Shown here one piece after another: positions 16,927 to 19,039 of a stretch of 19,039 nt of DNA. Where the stretch lies: contig JAQVEY010000005.1 of NCBI GenBank assembly GCA_028697515.1, forward strand, positions 1 through 19,039, in the 5' to 3' direction. The position numbers were made by a program, and so were the translations under genes. The notes beneath the pieces are model-generated. The model was not told the origin of the DNA. It did no database searches and worked only from the letters and a program-made list of their open reading frames with translations. The DNA comes from Bacteroidales bacterium (GTDB taxonomy: Bacteria; Bacteroidota; Bacteroidia; Bacteroidales; ML635J-15). Numbering within the stretch: position 1 is the first letter of the stretch; each line of letters starts with the position of its first letter.

Positions 16927-18327
16927 ATGAAAAAAATACTTATTTGCTTTTCTATATTATTCCTTACTAATATTCTGACCGCTCAAACTTTTATTGCAAC
17001 ATCAAATCATCCAGATGCTACTGCGAATCATAATCAGAGAAAAATCGTAAGAGATGCATCTGATAATATTTACATTGTTTATCAGGATATTGTTGATGAA
17101 GATACTGTAATTAAAGGAGTTTATCTCAATCGTGAAACTGAAGAATGGAGCGAGCCGTTTGTGATTTCGATAGGTAAAAATCCAACTTTGGCGATAAGTG
17201 AAGATTGTAAGTATTTTTTGATATATGAAAGCTCGGAACTGATTAGTTCTATTTCGTTGAGAAGTTCAACAGATTTTATTAATTGGTCAGAAGAAATTGT
17301 ATTAAGTGATACTGATTTGGATAGTAAATTGCCAGTTGCTGATGTCGATTATTCGGGTAGTTTAAACATCTTCTGGATAGAAGGTTCGGGAGCTAATACT
17401 TCAGTGAAATATCTTAGATATGAGGATAATACAATACAACAAAATCAAACTGTATTGACCCAAACGGGTATTAATGACATAGCTATAGCTAACCATTTAA
17501 GATATATAAACCAAACTATACTGTGGGCAGTTTCATTTGATGCTGACTCCTTGTATTTTATGAAAACTCATGATTACTTCAATAATAACGAAATTATTTA
17601 CAAAACCATAGGGACTTATCCATGTGTTACATATAATTATATTACAACCTTGAATTATGATGAAACAAGTGATTATAGGTTTATTTTTATTGGTGAAGAT
17701 CAAATGATTTACGAAGTTTGGGGGATTGGTCCAACAATTAGACCTGATGATATTTATATAAATTGTATTGAAGAATTGACAGCAGAATATTTATGTGTGG
17801 ATGATGTTTTGTTACCTTTAGGATACAGTTTTTTATTTCTTAATAATGAAGGCTTATTTCATGCATTCAGGGTAGATCAAGGTTTGACTTTTTTTATGGA
17901 CAATATTCAAAATGGTTTAGCATACAACCCGTCAATAGCATATAAACAATACAGGTTCGAGGTCGTAGATTTTATTTGGACAGAAAAGGAAGGTGAAATA
18001 TACAATATTTATTACACCAGAGATGATAAATATATTGATATTTATGATGATGTGAATGAATATTCAAATAGTAAATTGAAGATTACTGCATCTCCAAATC
18101 CATTTAGCGATAAGGTTCTAATAGATTTAACCGGAATTATAACAGAAGAAAAAACAAGAATCAGAATCTATACAATAAAAGGGGAATTAATTCTGGATGA
18201 AATTGCTGAAGGAAGATATTTTACATGGTCTGTTAAGGATTCAAATACAAATATCAAATCTGGACAATATGTTATACTTGTCGAAAATGGTGGCATAAGA
18301 GTAGCTGGGAAGTTGATTAAACAGTGA
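16927..18327 (+). CDS. T9SS-secreted protein, possible beta-propeller
   Basis: A 466-residue protein with a signal peptide at 1-20 ('MKKILICFSILFLTNILTAQ'). The central region (about 30-370) contains repeated strand patterns such as 'DNIYIVYQD', 'EEWSEPFVISIGKNPTLAI', 'INWSEEIVLSD', 'GSLNIFWIEG' and 'DFIWTEKEGEIYNIYYTRD'. These are reminiscent of sialidase/BNR-type beta-propellers, but no catalytic Arg triad or Asp-box series is evident, so enzymatic activity is not claimed. Residues 379-466 form a type A T9SS sorting domain: 'ITASPNPFSDKVLIDL', 'RIRIYTIKGELI', 'IKSGQYVILVENGG' and 'GKLIKQ'. The gene starts 27 nt after the previous T9SS gene on the same strand, so the two are probably co-expressed and may act together at the cell surface. 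Confidence 0.85.
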   Translation: MKKILICFSILFLTNILTAQTFIATSNHPDATANHNQRKIVRDASDNIYIVYQDIVDEDTVIKGVYLNRETEEWSEPFVISIGKNPTLAISEDCKYFLIYESSELISSISLRSSTDFINWSEEIVLSDTDLDSKLPVADVDYSGSLNIFWIEGSGANTSVKYLRYEDNTIQQNQTVLTQTGINDIAIANHLRYINQTILWAVSFDADSLYFMKTHDYFNNNEIIYKTIGTYPCVTYNYITTLNYDETSDYRFIFIGEDQMIYEVWGIGPTIRPDDIYINCIEELTAEYLCVDDVLLPLGYSFLFLNNEGLFHAFRVDQGLTFFMDNIQNGLAYNPSIAYKQYRFEVVDFIWTEKEGEIYNIYYTRDDKYIDIYDDVNEYSNSKLKITASPNPFSDKVLIDLTGIITEEKTRIRIYTIKGELILDEIAEGRYFTWSVKDSNTNIKSGQYVILVENGGIRVAGKLIKQ

Positions 18328-18345
18328 TTTGTTAAGATAAGCTGA

Positions 18346-18392
18346 GGTTTTGGCGGAGATTTTGCCTTTTTTGCAAAATCTGTGACAAAACC
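18346..18392 (+). terminator. Large two-part hairpin, probable terminator after the T9SS pair
   Basis: AGATTTTGC (18357-18365) pairs perfectly with GCAAAATCT (18373-18381) around a CTTTTTT loop. Outside a 4x4 internal loop, GGTTTTG (18346-18352) pairs with CAAAACC (18386-18392). The 16 base pairs make this the strongest hairpin noticed in the window. No clean U-run follows it, so termination is inferred from its position 18 nt after the stop codon. Confidence 0.5.
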
Positions 18393-18432
18393 GTAATTTA
18401 AATTTTGCTAAAATCTTTTCATTTATTTTTCT

Positions 18433-18440
18433 TATTTTTG
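18433..18440 (+). promoter_or_regulatory. -7 promoter element for the XdhC-family gene
   Basis: TATTTTTG fully matches TAnnTTTG and ends 19 nt before the ATG at 18460. The nearest TTTG upstream (18404-18407) is 25 nt away, longer than the usual 19-21. Confidence 0.45.
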
Positions 18441-18459
18441 TTTATGAAAACTATTTCTT

Positions 18460-19039
18460 ATGAATGATATTTTTATTCACGTTGCTGAACTTATAAAGCA
18501 GAACAAATCAGCAGCATTATGCACAGTTGTAGAAACCGACGGTTCGTCTCCGGGCAAAATAAATTCTAAAATGATTGTACTTCCTGATCGTAATATTATT
18601 GGAACAATAGGTGGTGGAAGTGTCGAAAAAGAAGCAATTGATTTGGCTTTGAATGTTATAAAAACAGGCAAATCGCAACTGATGAAATACAATCTTAAAA
18701 AAGATTTAAGTATGGAATGCGGTGGTTCTGTGCAAATTTTTATTGAATGTCTCACTATAAAACCACAACTTTATGTTTTTGGTGCCGGTCATGTTGGTAA
18801 AGCATTTGTGTCAATGGCGCTAAATCTCGGTTTCAGAGTTAAGATGATTGACGAAAGAAAAGGGATTTTTGATTCTTACACTCAAAATCCTGAATTGCAG
18901 TTTTTTAATGAACACTTCACCGATTTTATTGCTCGCGAAAATTTTGATGAAAATTCTTATGTTGTAATAATGACTCATCAGCATATTAATGATTATGATG
19001 TCCTAAAGTTAGTTTGTAATAAACCTCACGCATATCTTG
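18460..19039 (+). CDS. XdhC/CoxI-family molybdoenzyme maturation factor (5' part, cut by window edge)
   Basis: The first 193 residues of a protein that runs off the window. The N-terminal XdhC_CoxI domain shows 'AALCTVVETDGSSPGK' (18-33), 'IGTIGGGSVEKEAI' (47-60) and 'MECGGSVQIFIE' (85-96). It is followed by a Rossmann-type XdhC_C domain starting 'LYVFGAGHVGKAF' (104-116), then 'VVIMTHQHINDYDVL' (168-182). XdhC proteins bind molybdenum cofactor and help insert it, with sulfuration, into xanthine-dehydrogenase-type enzymes. Partner genes would be expected further downstream. The usual Arg after Pro in the 'GSSPR' motif is Gly here, a minor variation. The ATG at 18460 follows a promoter element and gives the full domain. 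A 7-codon frame beginning at 18444 overlaps it but looks incidental. Confidence 0.88.
   Translation, partial: MNDIFIHVAELIKQNKSAALCTVVETDGSSPGKINSKMIVLPDRNIIGTIGGGSVEKEAIDLALNVIKTGKSQLMKYNLKKDLSMECGGSVQIFIECLTIKPQLYVFGAGHVGKAFVSMALNLGFRVKMIDERKGIFDSYTQNPELQFFNEHFTDFIARENFDENSYVVIMTHQHINDYDVLKLVCNKPHAYL

Noticed and set aside
18444..18467. Seven-codon upstream frame overlapping the XdhC-family start
   Set aside because: It could be a coupling leader peptide, but it has no supporting signal and such short frames are expected by chance.
18477..18755. Minus-strand open frame at the right end
   Set aside because: It is antisense to the XdhC-family gene, whose motifs are unmistakable on the plus strand.

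Overview
The window reads as chromosomal DNA of an AT-rich member of the Bacteroidota, probably near the order Bacteroidales. Four things point there. Two proteins end in type IX secretion (T9SS) sorting domains. One protein is a FISUMP-type exported protein. Several genes are preceded by the phylum's TAnnTTTG (-7) promoter element, twice with a TTTG-like -33 element at about the right distance. Shine-Dalgarno sites are mostly absent. No rRNA, tRNA, CRISPR array, transposase or integrase was seen, and no gene-free stretch exceeds 300 bases.

Layout. (1) Positions 21-3101, minus strand: a recQ-family DNA helicase followed, with a 38-nt overlap and then an 8-nt gap, by two lipoproteins of unknown function. 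(2) Positions 3255-9445, plus strand, divergent from recQ: guaB (IMP dehydrogenase), then a tight run of protein-folding genes. These are a secreted double-parvulin protein, a lipoprotein with a SurA-like scaffold but no intact parvulin domain, a SurA-like secreted parvulin, and a cytoplasmic cyclophilin. (3) Position 9454-9894, minus strand: a secreted DUF2147 protein convergent with the cyclophilin. (4) Positions 10013-13785, plus strand: a macro-domain deacetylase followed by a secreted CAP-domain protein, a FISUMP protein, a MATE exporter whose promoter overlaps a repeated palindrome, and a small lipoprotein. (5) Positions 13951-15238: a two-gene AbiEi/AbiEii-like type IV toxin-antitoxin pair behind a near-ideal Bacteroidota promoter. 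(6) Positions 15337-18327: two T9SS cargo proteins in tandem. (7) Position 18460 to the window edge: the start of an XdhC/CoxI-family maturation factor, after a strong hairpin.

How the genes fit together. Much of the window concerns the cell envelope: three periplasmic folding factors, five lipoproteins in all (one of them the folding factor in the middle of that run), two T9SS cargoes, two other exported proteins and an exporter. The parvulin/SurA run is the most coherent block. It plausibly serves outer-membrane and secreted protein biogenesis, and it probably shares transcription with guaB because no strong promoter is visible between the genes. The AbiE-like pair is the only clear defence or mobile-type module. 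I found no system here that I can confidently call wholly new. The best leads are the parvulin-less SurA-like lipoprotein, the macro/CAP gene pair, the RecQ variant with a long insertion, and the palindromic operator-like site at the MATE gene.
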